From Betaproteobacteria bacterium (GTDB taxonomy: Bacteria > Pseudomonadota > Gammaproteobacteria > Burkholderiales > Burkholderiaceae_F), in contig VBCK01000087.1 of the NCBI GenBank assembly GCA_005882215.1, positions 1 to 37,547 on the forward strand: DNA of 37,547 nt, given 5' to 3'. The notes below the pieces were generated by a model. That model saw only the letters and a program-made list of their open reading frames with translations. It was not told the origin of the DNA and searched no databases. The position numbers and the translations under genes were made by a program. Positions 9,500 through 19,048 of this stretch are shown one piece after another. Every line of letters begins with the position of its first letter. Position 1 is the first letter of the stretch.

Positions 9500-9730
9500 C
9501 GGACATCCTGGATAACCCGAAACGCCGGAGCGCTTCTGCCTTTCGGCCCGATCTCCCGGCCACGGAGACGCACAACAAGGGGGCCGCTTTCTGCCGTACG
9601 CCGGGGGAACGACACCGGTGGGGCTATACCGTTCACTGCGCCTGCTGGTCACGCGGTCACGACCGGCGTGCTGAGCGCGTATGTTAACACTTTGCGGGCC
9701 GCTTGGCCGGATTCCGGGAGACCGATTGCA

Positions 9731-12484
9731 GTGACGTGGGAGACGGCCAACGCGCCGCTCGACGGCCGCTGGTGGGATGCCGCCGCCTCGCGGCTGCTCG
9801 AGTTCGGCGCGCGCTGTGGCCTGCCCGCCCGCGATCTGCGAGCGCTCACGGTGCTGGTGCCCAGGGTCTCCGACGGGCCCTGGTTGCGCGCTGCACTGCA
9901 CCGCGCGCTGGGCGGCAACGGCGCGCTGGTGGCGCCGCGCATCGCGACGCTGGAGCGCTGGGTCGGCATGCCGGCGGGGCCCCAGACCCCGCGTCTGCTC
10001 GAGCTGTTCGAGGCGCTGCGTGCCAGCGCCTGGGCACGCGAGGCCTTCGGCGATCGACCCGGGGCGCTTTGGTCGCTGGCGGCCGAGCTGTCCCGGCTTG
10101 GCGACGAGCTCACACTGGCCGCCGTCGGCCGCGATCAGGCTTTCGAGGGGCGCTGGCGCGACAGCGTGGCGCGCCATTTTCAAAGACGCGCCGCGATGGC
10201 GGCCAGCGCACAGGCTCAACTGGTGCTGCATTTGTGGAGGGCGCACTGCACCGCGCAATTCGGCGCCGGCCGGATACTGAAGCTGTGGGCCCGCTGCCTC
10301 GAGCGCGTCGACGGCCCGCTCGCAGTGCTGGCGCCGTTCGGGCTGCCCGATTGGCAACAGGTGTTGTTGAAGGACCGTGCCGTTACCCATCCGGTACGCG
10401 CAGTGCTGGGCGACCTGTCGGCGGCGATGTCGGCCCACGGATGGCTCGCGCTGACGTGGCCCGAGCTGGCCGATCCGGACCCGGCGCCGGCACCGATCGC
10501 GGATCGTTGCGAGGCGGCCCGCACCCGAAGCGCACCGCGCCTGAGGATCCTGGCGACCGGCTCGCTCGAACAGGAGGCCGGCGCCGCTGCATCAGAGGTC
10601 GAGGCCTGGTTGCGCAGCGGGGTCGAGCGCATCGCGCTGGTTGCGCTGGACCGGCTGACCGCACGGCGCGTGCGCGCACTGCTGGAGCGGGCCGACATCC
10701 TGGTCGCCGACCGGGCCGGCTGGAAGCTGTCGACCACCAGCGCCGCCGCCGCCGTGATGCGCTGGCTGGAGCTGGCCGGGGCTGACTTCCGGATACGAGA
10801 CCTGCTCGACTGGCTGCGCTCGCCGTTTGTGCTGTGGGGCCAAGCAGAGCGCGTGGCGGTTGCGCGCGTGATCGACCGGGTGGCGGGCGCGGCTGCACTG
10901 GCCGGTGGCCTGCGCGCGATCGAGCGGGCGCTGGGCCGGCTGGACGACCGCCAGGCCGACGTCGAAGCGGCACGTGCGACGCTGGCGCGCCTGGCCGATC
11001 AGGCCGGGCGCTTGCAGGCGGCCGGCACGCTGGGTCGACTCAGCGGCGCTCTGGACGCCTCGCTCGATGCCCTCGGCATGCGCGAAGCGCTGGCGCGCGA
11101 TCCGGTCGGGCGCGACGTGCTGCGCGAGCTCGGACAGCTGCACGACAGCGTGACGGGCAGCGACGCGCGGATGCCGCTGGCGGCGTTTCGCGAACTGCTG
11201 GCGCAGCATTTCGAAAACACGAATGCCTCCGACCCGGGTGTCGAAAGCGCGGTCGTGATGACCTCGCTCGGTGGCGCCTGCCTGCGCGGGTTCGAGGCGG
11301 CGGTCCTGATCGGCGTCGATGCCGGGCACCTGCCCTCCGGAACCGAACCCGGCGTGCTGATGTCGGCGGGCGTGCGGCGCGACCTGGGCCTGGCCACGGC
11401 GGCCGACCTGCATCGCGCCCAGGCGGTCGAACTGGCAACGCTGCTGTGCTCGGTGCCGCGCGTGGCGGCCACCTGGCGCGTGCGCGAGGGCGATGAACCG
11501 CTTGCGCTTTCGACGTGGCTGGATCGGCTGCGCGTGATGGCCGGGCAAGCGGGCTGGGCCGATCCGGTGATCTGGTTCGAGCCGCCGCGTCGAACCGTGG
11601 AAGCGCGGACCCCGCACAGGCCTGCTCCGTGCGCTCCGCACAGGCTTCCGGATGGCCTGAGCGTCGGCGCCTGCCAGAGCCTGGTCGATTGCCCTTACCA
11701 GTTCTATGCGCGCCACCTGCTCGGGCTGCGTCGGCGCGAGTGGGTGGCCGAGACGCCCGACAAGCGCGACCTGGGCATCGCGCTGCATTCGATCCTGCAT
11801 CGGCTGCACCTCGACTTCGATGCGGAGTGGCTGCAGCGGATGGCGGATCCGGAGCTGCAGCGGTCGCTGGAGCAGATCACGCAGCAGATGTTCGGCCGCG
11901 ATCTGCGCGAGCGCCCCGCGCTGATCGGCTACCGCCGGCGCATGCTCGACCTGATTCCCGGCTACGTGCAGTGGCTGCGCCAGCGTACGGCGGCCGGCTG
12001 GCGCCTGCAGTCGGCCGAAGCCCAGTTCCAGGTGACGCTGCCGATCGATCCGTCGCGCGCGATCGAGCTTTCCGGACGAATCGACCGCATCGACGTGCGC
12101 GGCGATGCCGACCGCGAAGTGATCGATCGCGAAGTGATCGACTACAAGGCGCGCTCGCACCGGGCGGTGCGTGCAGCCGCGGCCGATCCCGGAGAAGACA
12201 TCCAGCTGCCGCTGTACGCGCTGGCGCTGGGCGCTGGCGTCACCGCCGCGAGCTACCTGAGCTTCGAGCGCTCCGCCGACCCGGATCGCCGTTTCGCCAC
12301 CGTGCAACAGATCCCGGCGGCCGAGCCGCTGGGCCGGTGGGTGCGCCTGGTCGACCAGCGGCTGCGCGCCGACCTGGCCCGGATCGCCGGCGGCACGGGG
12401 ATGGCTGCGATCGGCGTCGAACCGACCTGCTCGCGCTGCGAAATGCGCGGACTGTGCCGCCGCGGCGAGTGGGGCGACAGATGA
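9731..12484 (+). CDS. addB: AddB-like PD-(D/E)XK nuclease with 4Fe-4S motif
   Basis: This is the partner of the AddA-type helicase-nuclease encoded 7 bases downstream. Together they resect double-strand ends for RecA loading, the RecBCD-equivalent role. The 917-residue product has an N-terminal helicase-like part without a Walker A motif, so it is probably not an ATPase. The C-terminal nuclease has C654 in [32 protein letters not shown] and IDYKAR. It ends with C900-x2-C903-x5-C909, the iron-sulfur spacing known from AddB. An in-frame 15-base tandem duplication (12110-12139) repeats DREVI just before the catalytic IDYK. The GTG start at 9731 is chosen because GGGAG at 9716-9720 precedes it by ten bases. 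Upstream GTG (9668) or TTG (9692) codons are possible. No clear promoter was seen in 9500-9730; it holds only a GGTCACG direct repeat (9647 and 9655). Confidence 0.82.
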   Translation: MTWETANAPLDGRWWDAAASRLLEFGARCGLPARDLRALTVLVPRVSDGPWLRAALHRALGGNGALVAPRIATLERWVGMPAGPQTPRLLELFEALRASAWAREAFGDRPGALWSLAAELSRLGDELTLAAVGRDQAFEGRWRDSVARHFQRRAAMAASAQAQLVLHLWRAHCTAQFGAGRILKLWARCLERVDGPLAVLAPFGLPDWQQVLLKDRAVTHPVRAVLGDLSAAMSAHGWLALTWPELADPDPAPAPIADRCEAARTRSAPRLRILATGSLEQEAGAAASEVEAWLRSGVERIALVALDRLTARRVRALLERADILVADRAGWKLSTTSAAAAVMRWLELAGADFRIRDLLDWLRSPFVLWGQAERVAVARVIDRVAGAAALAGGLRAIERALGRLDDRQADVEAARATLARLADQAGRLQAAGTLGRLSGALDASLDALGMREALARDPVGRDVLRELGQLHDSVTGSDARMPLAAFRELLAQHFENTNASDPGVESAVVMTSLGGACLRGFEAAVLIGVDAGHLPSGTEPGVLMSAGVRRDLGLATAADLHRAQAVELATLLCSVPRVAATWRVREGDEPLALSTWLDRLRVMAGQAGWADPVIWFEPPRRTVEARTPHRPAPCAPHRLPDGLSVGACQSLVDCPYQFYARHLLGLRRREWVAETPDKRDLGIALHSILHRLHLDFDAEWLQRMADPELQRSLEQITQQMFGRDLRERPALIGYRRRMLDLIPGYVQWLRQRTAAGWRLQSAEAQFQVTLPIDPSRAIELSGRIDRIDVRGDADREVIDREVIDYKARSHRAVRAAAADPGEDIQLPLYALALGAGVTAASYLSFERSADPDRRFATVQQIPAAEPLGRWVRLVDQRLRADLARIAGGTGMAAIGVEPTCSRCEMRGLCRRGEWGDR
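12110..12139 (+). repeat. 15-bp tandem duplication in the addB nuclease motif
   Basis: Two adjacent 15-base units (12110-12124 and 12125-12139) differ at one base and encode DREVI twice, immediately before the D-Y-K of the nuclease active site. Confidence 0.85.
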
Positions 12485-12491
12485 CGTTGCG

Positions 12492-15400
12492 ATGAGCGAG
12501 TACCTGTGGGATGGCGAGCCGGTGTCGCACGAGCGATTCGTGCAGCGCGCGCTCGACCCGGGTGCCAGCGCGGTGGTCGAGGCTTGCGCGGGCAGCGGCA
12601 AGACCTGGCTGCTGGTCGGACGGATCTTGCGCCTGCTGCTGGCCGGCGCGGCGCCGGCGCAGATCCTGGCGATCACCTTCACGCGCCGGGCCGCGCAGCA
12701 GATGCGGCAGCGGCTGCTGCAGGATCTGGCGGCGCTGGCGCGCGCCGATCCGCACGATGCGCGGGCGCTGCTGGCGCAGCGGGGCTTGAGCGGCGCGCAG
12801 GCGCAGCAGGCGCTGCCGGCGGCGCGCGGGCTGTACGAACGGGTCGCCTCGACCGAGCAGAGCGTGAGCATCGAGACCTTTCACGGCTGGTTCTGGCGGC
12901 TGCTGCGGCGCGCCCCGCTCGGAAGCGGTGTCGCGCAGTCGGCCGATCTGCTGGAGGCGCCGCGGCGGCTGGTGGACGAAGCCTGGAACGAATTTGCCGG
13001 CGAGCTGCTCGAGGCCGATACGCAGGCGCTTTCGGACTACGAGGAGCTGGTGACCCGGATCGGCGACTTCAGCACCGACCGGCTGCTGCGCAACTTCCTG
13101 GACAAGCGCGCCGAGTGGTGGAGCTTCGGCGGCGCCGATCCGGTGCAGGCCATCGATCGTGCCTGCGAGCCGATGCGCGAGGTATTGCGCGCCGGCGGCT
13201 TTTCGGCGTCGCGCCACCCGGGCGAGATCCTGCGGCAGCCGCGCTTCATCGAGGCGCTGCGGGCGCTGCTGACGTGCTGGCAGAGTGCGCAGCGCCCGAC
13301 GAAGACCCTGCTGAAGGCAATCGAAGCGGCCCGCTCGTTCCTGGGCGAGCCGGCCGATCCGCTGCAGGACCTGGCACGCGCGAGCGATCTGCTGCTGACG
13401 CGCAACGGCGAGCCGTTGAAGGACTTCGAACCGAAGGCTCTGGCTCCGCGCCTGCCGCGGCCGCAGCCCGGTCACGCAGACCCTTACCCCGCGCGATGGG
13501 CCGAGGCGATCGACATCGTGCGCGGCGTGCGCGCGGCCGAGGTCGAATGGGACGCGCTGCGGATGAACGAGTGCGGCTTGCGCTGCGGTGCGCGGCTGCT
13601 GCAGGCGTACGAGCGACGCAAACGCAATGCCAATGTGCTGGACTTCACCGACATCGAGTGGCATGCGGATCGACTGCTGCGCGATGAATCGACCGCCGCG
13701 TTCATGCACGCGAACCTGGATTCGCGTTACCGGCATCTGCTGGTGGACGAATTTCAAGACACCAGCACGCTGCAATGGAGAGCGCTGCAATGCTGGCTCG
13801 ACGCCTACGAAGGCGATTCGGATCGTCCGACCGTTTTCGTGGTCGGCGACCCCAAACAATCGATCTACCGCTTCCGGCGTGCCGAGCCGCGCGTGTTCGA
13901 CGCGGCGCGCAAGGTGCTGGCACAACGGTATGGCGCAGCGACCCTTCGGACCAACGTGACGCTGCGCAACCCTGCGGCGCTGGTGTCGATGCTCGATTCG
14001 GTGTTCGCGGACCGCAACCCGCTGTACCAGGCGCAGAGCTCGCGCGTCCCGGTCGACGGGCACTTCGTGCTGCTGCCGCTTCCCGAGCCGTCGCGGGGCC
14101 GATCGCAGAGCGCGGCACCCGGCTCTGCGGCATCGGCGCCATCGGATCCGGTGCTGCGTGATGTGCTGAGCCAGCCCCGCGCGGCCCCGCGCGCCGATCC
14201 CCACGAAGAGGAGGGCCGGCTGCTCGCGGCCGAGATCGCGCACTGGGTCGGCCGCCTGCAGGTGGAGGTGGGGGACAGCGGCGGCCCGGCCAAGCGGACC
14301 GCGCGCTGGAGCGATGCGGTCGTGCTGATGCGGCGGCGTACTCACATGGCTTCGCTCGAACGCGCCTTCCGGGACGCGGGCATACCCACGCTGTCGGACC
14401 GCCGCGGCGGCCTGCTGGGGCGGGCCGAGATCGAGGACCTGGTAGCGCTGCTCGAATTCCTGTGCTCCGAGGACGATCTGAGCCTGGCGCACGCGCTGCG
14501 TTCACCGGTGTTCGGCTGCACCGATCAGGACCTGCTGAGGCTTGCCTCGAGCGCGGGAGCGACCTGGTGGTCGCGCCTGGCTGCGCTCGCCGAGCCGGGC
14601 GCCGGGCTGGAGCGGGCCCGCAAGCTCTTGGGCGGATGGTTGCAGGTCGCCGGCGTGCTGCCGGTGCACGATCTGCTGGACCGGGTCTTTTACCAGGCCG
14701 ACCTGCGCGCGCGCTATGCGGCGAGCATGCCGCGCGAGCGCGGCGTGCAGGTGCAAGCCAACTTCGATGCGTTTTTGCAGCTTGCACTGACGCTGGATGC
14801 GGGCCGCTTCCCGACCCTGACGCGCTTTCTGGACGATCTGCAGTGGATCCGCGAGAAGGATGCGGAGACGATCGACGAAGGCGTGGCGCTGTCGGACGAC
14901 GCGGTGCGCCTGATGACGATTCACGGCGCCAAGGGACTGGAGGCACCGATCGTCGCCATCGCCGACGCACGCGCCGACGACGGTCCGCCCGACCGTTACG
15001 ATGTGCTGCTGAACTGGCCGCCGGAGCTGTCGGCGCCGGAGCACTTCTCGCTGATCGGTCGCGCCGGGCGGATCGGATCGGCCCGGCGGCGCTGGCGCGA
15101 GGCCGACCGCGAGCAGCGCGCCCAGGAAGACTGGAACCTGATGTACGTGGCGATGACTCGTGCCAGCCAGGTGCTGATCGTCTCCGGCAGCGGCGAGCGC
15201 AGTGCCCCGGACAACTGGTATCAGCGGCTGCAGGCGGCGGCCACGGCCGCCCCGCCGCGCGCGGACGCCTGGCGCCAGCAGGCGCTGCCGTTCACCGCCG
15301 GCGCTTTCGAGCGCAGCTTCGCCGAGTTTCGGCCGCAGCCACTGCCCACGGGCCAGCGCGTGGCCGTGGGCGAGTCCGACGCGATACGGATGGGCCAGGC

Positions 15401-15863
15401 CTGGCATGCGCTGCTCGAGCGCGCATCGGAGCCCGACTTCAATCTCCGGGACCGGATCGGATCCGACTATGCGCTCAGCCCGGAGCAGGTGCGCGAAGTG
15501 CTGCAGGCCGCGCAGCGGGTAACCGGATCGGCGGTGCTGAAGCGATTTTTCGGGCCGTCCGTCGCGGCCTGGAGCGAGCTGGAGCTGGTCGACGCGCGCG
15601 GCGACAACCTGCGGATCGACCGCCTGGTCGAGCTCGGCCAGACCGTGTGGATTCTCGATTACAAATGGCGCTGGCTGGAGGCGGAGCGCGCCGGCTACGA
15701 GCGGCAGCTGGCCCGCTATGCGCAGGCGATCGCCTCGTTGTGGCCGGGCCGTCCGATCCGTACGGCGCTGGTGCTGTCCGACGGCTCGCTGGTCGAAATC
15801 GGCTCTGGCCCCGGCGCTGATAAGATCGACAGCGGCGGGCCCCCTCGCATCGAGGCGCCGTGA
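12492..15863 (+). CDS. addA: AddA-like UvrD-family helicase/nuclease
   Basis: A 1123-residue ATP-dependent 3'-5' helicase with C-terminal nuclease, the motor subunit of an AddAB-type recombination complex. Superfamily 1 motifs are in order: Walker A ACAGSGKT (31-38), Ia ILAITFTRRAAQQMRQRL, motif II LLVDEFQDTSTLQW, motif III VVGDPKQSIYRFRRAEP, motif V LMTIHGAKGLEAPIVAIADA and motif VI LMYVAMTRASQVLIV. The nuclease follows, with LRIDRLVEL and VWILDYKWRW providing the D and D-x-K residues. The start ATG is 7 bases after the addB stop, so the two genes are translationally linked. The last ten codons or so coincide with the 5' strand of the 4.5S RNA, so the C-terminal residues are constrained by that RNA. 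A plain UvrD-like DNA helicase is excluded by the nuclease domain and the partner gene. Confidence 0.88.
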   Translation: MSEYLWDGEPVSHERFVQRALDPGASAVVEACAGSGKTWLLVGRILRLLLAGAAPAQILAITFTRRAAQQMRQRLLQDLAALARADPHDARALLAQRGLSGAQAQQALPAARGLYERVASTEQSVSIETFHGWFWRLLRRAPLGSGVAQSADLLEAPRRLVDEAWNEFAGELLEADTQALSDYEELVTRIGDFSTDRLLRNFLDKRAEWWSFGGADPVQAIDRACEPMREVLRAGGFSASRHPGEILRQPRFIEALRALLTCWQSAQRPTKTLLKAIEAARSFLGEPADPLQDLARASDLLLTRNGEPLKDFEPKALAPRLPRPQPGHADPYPARWAEAIDIVRGVRAAEVEWDALRMNECGLRCGARLLQAYERRKRNANVLDFTDIEWHADRLLRDESTAAFMHANLDSRYRHLLVDEFQDTSTLQWRALQCWLDAYEGDSDRPTVFVVGDPKQSIYRFRRAEPRVFDAARKVLAQRYGAATLRTNVTLRNPAALVSMLDSVFADRNPLYQAQSSRVPVDGHFVLLPLPEPSRGRSQSAAPGSAASAPSDPVLRDVLSQPRAAPRADPHEEEGRLLAAEIAHWVGRLQVEVGDSGGPAKRTARWSDAVVLMRRRTHMASLERAFRDAGIPTLSDRRGGLLGRAEIEDLVALLEFLCSEDDLSLAHALRSPVFGCTDQDLLRLASSAGATWWSRLAALAEPGAGLERARKLLGGWLQVAGVLPVHDLLDRVFYQADLRARYAASMPRERGVQVQANFDAFLQLALTLDAGRFPTLTRFLDDLQWIREKDAETIDEGVALSDDAVRLMTIHGAKGLEAPIVAIADARADDGPPDRYDVLLNWPPELSAPEHFSLIGRAGRIGSARRRWREADREQRAQEDWNLMYVAMTRASQVLIVSGSGERSAPDNWYQRLQAAATAAPPRADAWRQQALPFTAGAFERSFAEFRPQPLPTGQRVAVGESDAIRMGQAWHALLERASEPDFNLRDRIGSDYALSPEQVREVLQAAQRVTGSAVLKRFFGPSVAAWSELELVDARGDNLRIDRLVELGQTVWILDYKWRWLEAERAGYERQLARYAQAIASLWPGRPIRTALVLSDGSLVEIGSGPGADKIDSGGPPRIEAP
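15821..15833 (+). promoter_or_regulatory. Probable -10 region and discriminator of the 4.5S RNA
   Basis: TAAGAT at 15821-15826 matches TATAAT at four of six positions and sits seven bases before the predicted RNA 5' end, with a GC-rich discriminator as in stable-RNA promoters. It lies inside addA codons. No convincing -35 was found. Confidence 0.4.
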
Positions 15864-15931
15864 ACCTGGTCAGGTCGGGAACGAAGCAGCCATAGCGGAA
15901 TTCCCCGAGTGCCGAGGATCAGGCTCGCCTT
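15834..15931 (+). ncRNA. ffs: 4.5S signal recognition particle RNA
   Basis: The conserved SRP core is obvious: CCTGGTCAGGTCGGGAACG followed by AAGCAGCCA, containing the GGTCAGG and AGCAGCC sides that bind the M domain of Ffh, closed by the tetraloop region. The ends pair (GGCGGGCC at 15834 with GGCTCGCC at 15922-15929), giving a single long hairpin of about 98 bases that ends at a short T-run. It works with Ffh and FtsY in co-translational membrane targeting. The 5' half overlaps the last codons of addA by about 30 bases. It precedes the GNAT-dnaX-ybaB-recR group; a 4.5S RNA gene near dnaX is common in proteobacteria. Exact ends are estimated from pairing. Confidence 0.93.
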
Positions 15932-15947
15932 TTCCGACCTTCGGACC

Positions 15948-16460
15948 ATGAACGACATCGACAGCTCGCTGCGCATCGAGGCGGCGCGGCCGCAGCACGC
16001 GGCGGTGCTGCTGTCGCTGGTGCGCGACCTGGCCCGCTTCGAGAAACTCGAGCACCAGGTGGTGGCCACCGAAGAGCAGATCCGCGACGAGCTGGCTGCC
16101 AGCCGGCCGGTGATCGAGGCTTTGATCGCGTGGGATGGTGCCGAAGCGGTCGGCTTTGCGTTGTACTTTCATAACTTTTCGACTTTCCTGGGACGGCGCG
16201 GCCTGTACCTGGAAGACCTGTACGTGGTTCCGAGCGCGCGCCGGCGCGGCATCGGCCGTGCGCTGATCGCGCACCTGGCATCGATCGCGGTGGCACGCCG
16301 GTGCGGCCGCTTCGAGTGGGCGGTGCTCGACTGGAACGAGCGCGCCATCGACTTCTACCGTTCGATCGGCGCCGAGCTGCTGCCCGACTGGCGTATCTGC
16401 CGCGTCACCGGCGATGCGCTCGGCCGGCTCGGGCAAGACGGTACCATCCATAATCGATGA
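15948..16460 (+). CDS. GNAT-family N-acetyltransferase
   Basis: The 170-residue protein transfers an acetyl group from acetyl-CoA to an unknown amine. It has the GNAT fold with LYLEDLYVVPSARRRGIGRAL, where RRRGIG is the pyrophosphate-binding loop, and the C-terminal LDWNERAIDFYRSIGAELLPDW that is typical of diamine (spermidine/spermine-like) acetyltransferase relatives. The substrate cannot be assigned. The start at ATG 15948 is preferred because an upstream in-frame GTG at 15909 lies inside the 4.5S RNA. Its stop overlaps the dnaX start in ATGA, so it is translationally coupled to dnaX. Confidence 0.88.
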   Translation: MNDIDSSLRIEAARPQHAAVLLSLVRDLARFEKLEHQVVATEEQIRDELAASRPVIEALIAWDGAEAVGFALYFHNFSTFLGRRGLYLEDLYVVPSARRRGIGRALIAHLASIAVARRCGRFEWAVLDWNERAIDFYRSIGAELLPDWRICRVTGDALGRLGQDGTIHNR

Positions 16461-18094
16461 CCTACCAGGTTCTTGCCCGCAAGTGGCGGCCGCGCGACTT
16501 CCAGTCGTTGATCGGCCAGGACCACGTGGTACGCGCGCTGACGCACGCGCTGCAGCACCAGCGGCTGCACCACGCGTACCTGTTCACCGGCACGCGCGGC
16601 GTCGGCAAGACGACGATCGCCCGCATCCTGGCCAAGGCGCTGAACTGCGTCGGTCCGGATGGGCAGGGCGGCATCACCGCGACGCCGTGCAACGCGTGCC
16701 GGGTCTGCAGCGCGATCGACGCGGGCCGCTTCGTCGACTACATCGAGATGGACGCCGCCAGCAATCGCGGCGTGGACGAGATGACGCAGCTGCTGGAGCG
16801 CGCGATCTACGCGCCGGTCGATGCGCGCGTGAAGGTCTACACGATCGACGAAGTGCACATGCTGACCACGCATGCCTTCAATGCGATGCTCAAGACGCTC
16901 GAGGAGCCGCCCGATTTCGTCAAGTTCATCCTGGCCACCACCGACCCGCAGAAGATTCCGGTGACGGTGCTGTCGCGCTGCCTGCAGTTCAATCTGAAGC
17001 AGGTGACCCCGCAGGCGATCGCGCAGCGCCTGGGCCAGATCGCGCAGGCCGAGCAGGTCGAGGCCGAGCCGGCGGCGCTGCAGGCGGTGGCACGCGCGGC
17101 GCGCGGCAGCATGCGCGACGCGCTGTCGCTGCTGGACCAGGCGATCGCCTACAGCGGCGGACGTGTCGACGCGCAGGCGGTCGACCAGATGCTGGGCGCG
17201 ATCGATTCGACGCTGCTGGTGCAGCTGCTCGACGCGCTGCTCGAGCGCGACGCGGCCCGTCTGCTGGCGCTGGCCGATGCGATGGCCGAGCGAAGCCTGT
17301 CGTTTGCGCAGGCATTGCGCGACCTCGCCAGTCTGCTGCACCGGATCGCGCTGGCCCAGCAGATCGCCGGCGACGGGCAGGGCGACCCGACGGATGCCGA
17401 TGTCGGGCGCCTGGCGCAGCGGCTCACGCCCGACGAGGTGCAGCTGTACTACCAGATCGCTCTGCATGGGCGCAACGACCTGGGCCTGGCGCCCGACGAA
17501 TACGCGGGATTCACGATGACGCTGCTGCGGATGCTGGCCTTCCAGCCCGAAGTGGCGGCCGCCGCGCCCGCGGCCAACCGCAGCGCCGCGCTGAACGCGC
17601 CGCGTCCGCCGCGCACCGCCGCGCCGGCGCCGCGTCACGAGCCGGACGCGACGCCGACGCCGTCCGCGAGCGCTGCCGGCCGAGCCGGACCGCAGGCGCC
17701 GGCCGGGGTGGATGAAGATCTGGACTGGCCCGCGCTCGTGCAGAAGCTGAAGCTGGCCGGGATGCCGCGCGAGCTGGCGCTGCGCAGCGAACTCGTCTCC
17801 CGCGAGGCCGATCACTTCCGGCTGCGGGTGCCCGTGAAAACGCTGCTCGAATCCGGCGCCGAAGCGCGGCTGCGCGCGGCGCTCTCCGAGTACTTCGGGC
17901 GGCCGGTGCGGATTTCGGCCGAGATCGGCGCCACGCAGGGGCCGACCGCGGCGGGCCTGAACGAGGAGGCCCGCGCGCAGCGGCAGCGGCGCGCCGAGGA
18001 GTCGATCTACGCCGACCCCTTCGTGCGAGAATTGATCGAGAATTTCGGGGCCAGCGTGGACCCGGCTTCGATCAAACCGATCCAGGACACCTGA
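16457..18094 (+). CDS. dnaX: DNA polymerase III subunits gamma/tau
   Basis: DnaX is the ATPase of the clamp loader and the organiser of the replisome. The 545-residue protein has Walker A GTRGVGKT (45-52), the zinc module with C64, C78, C81 and C84, DEVHML (Walker B), the arginine-finger segment [12 protein letters not shown], and domain III up to about 365. A Pro/Ala-rich linker (about 370-420) leads to a C-terminal domain that ends KPIQDT. It is shorter than E. coli tau (643). I see no A-AAA-AAG-type slippery heptamer, so there is no evidence for a frameshifted gamma form. It overlaps the GNAT stop by four bases and starts the dnaX-ybaB-recR series. Confidence 0.96.
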   Translation: MTYQVLARKWRPRDFQSLIGQDHVVRALTHALQHQRLHHAYLFTGTRGVGKTTIARILAKALNCVGPDGQGGITATPCNACRVCSAIDAGRFVDYIEMDAASNRGVDEMTQLLERAIYAPVDARVKVYTIDEVHMLTTHAFNAMLKTLEEPPDFVKFILATTDPQKIPVTVLSRCLQFNLKQVTPQAIAQRLGQIAQAEQVEAEPAALQAVARAARGSMRDALSLLDQAIAYSGGRVDAQAVDQMLGAIDSTLLVQLLDALLERDAARLLALADAMAERSLSFAQALRDLASLLHRIALAQQIAGDGQGDPTDADVGRLAQRLTPDEVQLYYQIALHGRNDLGLAPDEYAGFTMTLLRMLAFQPEVAAAAPAANRSAALNAPRPPRTAAPAPRHEPDATPTPSASAAGRAGPQAPAGVDEDLDWPALVQKLKLAGMPRELALRSELVSREADHFRLRVPVKTLLESGAEARLRAALSEYFGRPVRISAEIGATQGPTAAGLNEEARAQRQRRAEESIYADPFVRELIENFGASVDPASIKPIQDT

Positions 18095-18114
18095 GCACCG
18101 TGGATGAGCCGACT

Positions 18115-18438
18115 ATGAAGAACCAACTGGCCGGATTGATGCAGCAGGCGCAGAAGATGCAGGAGAACATGAAGCGCCTGCAGGAAGAGCTGGCCGCGAC
18201 CGAGGTCGAGGGGCAGTCGGGGGCAGGGCTGGTCAAGGTGGTGCTGACCTGCAAGTTCCAGGTGCGGCGCGTCACGATCGACCCGAGCCTGCTGGGAGAA
18301 GACCGCGACATGCTGGAGGACCTGGTGGCGGCGGCGTTCAACGACGCGTCACGGCGGGCCGACGAGATGACGCAGCAGAAAATGGGTTCGATCGCCACCG
18401 GGCTGCCGCTGCCGCCCGGCTTCAAGCTGCCGTTTTGA
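18115..18438 (+). CDS. ybaB: Nucleoid-associated protein YbaB/EbfC
   Basis: A small homodimeric DNA-binding protein (107 residues from ATG 18115) that coats the nucleoid. Its invariant position between dnaX and recR suggests a link to replication or recombination. The family signature is visible: [49 protein letters not shown] (in two parts), and the ending [16 protein letters not shown] at 18100 would add five residues, but the ATG matches the usual family start. It lies 20 bases after dnaX and 7 before recR. Confidence 0.95.
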   Translation: MKNQLAGLMQQAQKMQENMKRLQEELAATEVEGQSGAGLVKVVLTCKFQVRRVTIDPSLLGEDRDMLEDLVAAAFNDASRRADEMTQQKMGSIATGLPLPPGFKLPF

Positions 18439-18445
18439 ATTCCGG

Positions 18446-19048
18446 GTGAAACTCGGACCTGCGCTGGATTCTGTAGTCGATTCGCTGAAACGGCTGCCCG
18501 GAATCGGGCCGAGGTCGGCGCAGCGGATCGCCTTTCATCTGCTGCAGTTCGACCGCCCGCTGGCCACTGCGCTGGGTCATGCCTTGCTGGACGCGGTCGA
18601 TCGGGTCGGTCACTGTGCGCGCTGCAACACCCTGAGCGAGCGGCCGCTGTGCGAGACCTGCGCCGATCCGAAGCGCGATCCGGGCCTGCTGTGCGTGGTC
18701 GAGTCGCCGGCCGATCAGCTGGTGATCGAGCAGTCGCTCGCGTACTCGGGCCTGTATTTCGTTCTGCTGGGGCGACTGTCGCCGCTGGATGGCGTGGGGC
18801 CGCGCGAGATCCAGCTGGACCGGCTGCTCGAGCGGGTCGGCGATGGCGTCGTGCGCGAGCTGATCGCGGCCACGTCCTTCACGCCGGAAGGCGACGCCAC
18901 CGCGCATTACGTCGCGGAGCTGGCCCGCGCGCGCGATCCGCGCATCAAGGTGACGCGCCTTGCGCGCGGGGTGCCGGCCGGAGGCGAGCTGGAGTACACG
19001 GACGTGAACACGATCGCCCAGGCGATGCTGGACAGGCGCGTCGAATGA
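18446..19048 (+). CDS. recR: Recombination mediator protein RecR
   Basis: RecR works with RecO (and RecF) to load RecA on SSB-coated single-stranded gaps. The 200-residue length is standard. The N-terminal helix-hairpin-helix [20 protein letters not shown] is followed by a four-cysteine zinc finger (C57, C60, C69, C72), then the Toprim domain with [14 protein letters not shown] and the walker-like end [21 protein letters not shown]. The start is GTG at 18446, seven bases after ybaB. Its stop overlaps the next CDS start in ATGA, which couples a DNA-repair gene to a CoA-transferase gene. Confidence 0.97.
   Translation: MKLGPALDSVVDSLKRLPGIGPRSAQRIAFHLLQFDRPLATALGHALLDAVDRVGHCARCNTLSERPLCETCADPKRDPGLLCVVESPADQLVIEQSLAYSGLYFVLLGRLSPLDGVGPREIQLDRLLERVGDGVVRELIAATSFTPEGDATAHYVAELARARDPRIKVTRLARGVPAGGELEYTDVNTIAQAMLDRRVE

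Noticed and set aside
9053..9730. An upstream extension of the addB frame that would add 226 residues.
   Set aside because: It runs antisense across trxA and the divergent promoter region. A GTG with a well-placed GGGAG at 9731 gives a sensible start.
9500..10438. An N-terminal extension of trxA of over 300 residues.
   Set aside because: It is antisense to addB. The 107-residue thioredoxin from 9499 is complete and has its own ribosome site.
16457..18094. Programmed frameshift in dnaX producing a gamma form.
   Set aside because: No A-AAA-AAG-like heptamer with a following hairpin could be seen, and the protein reads through normally.
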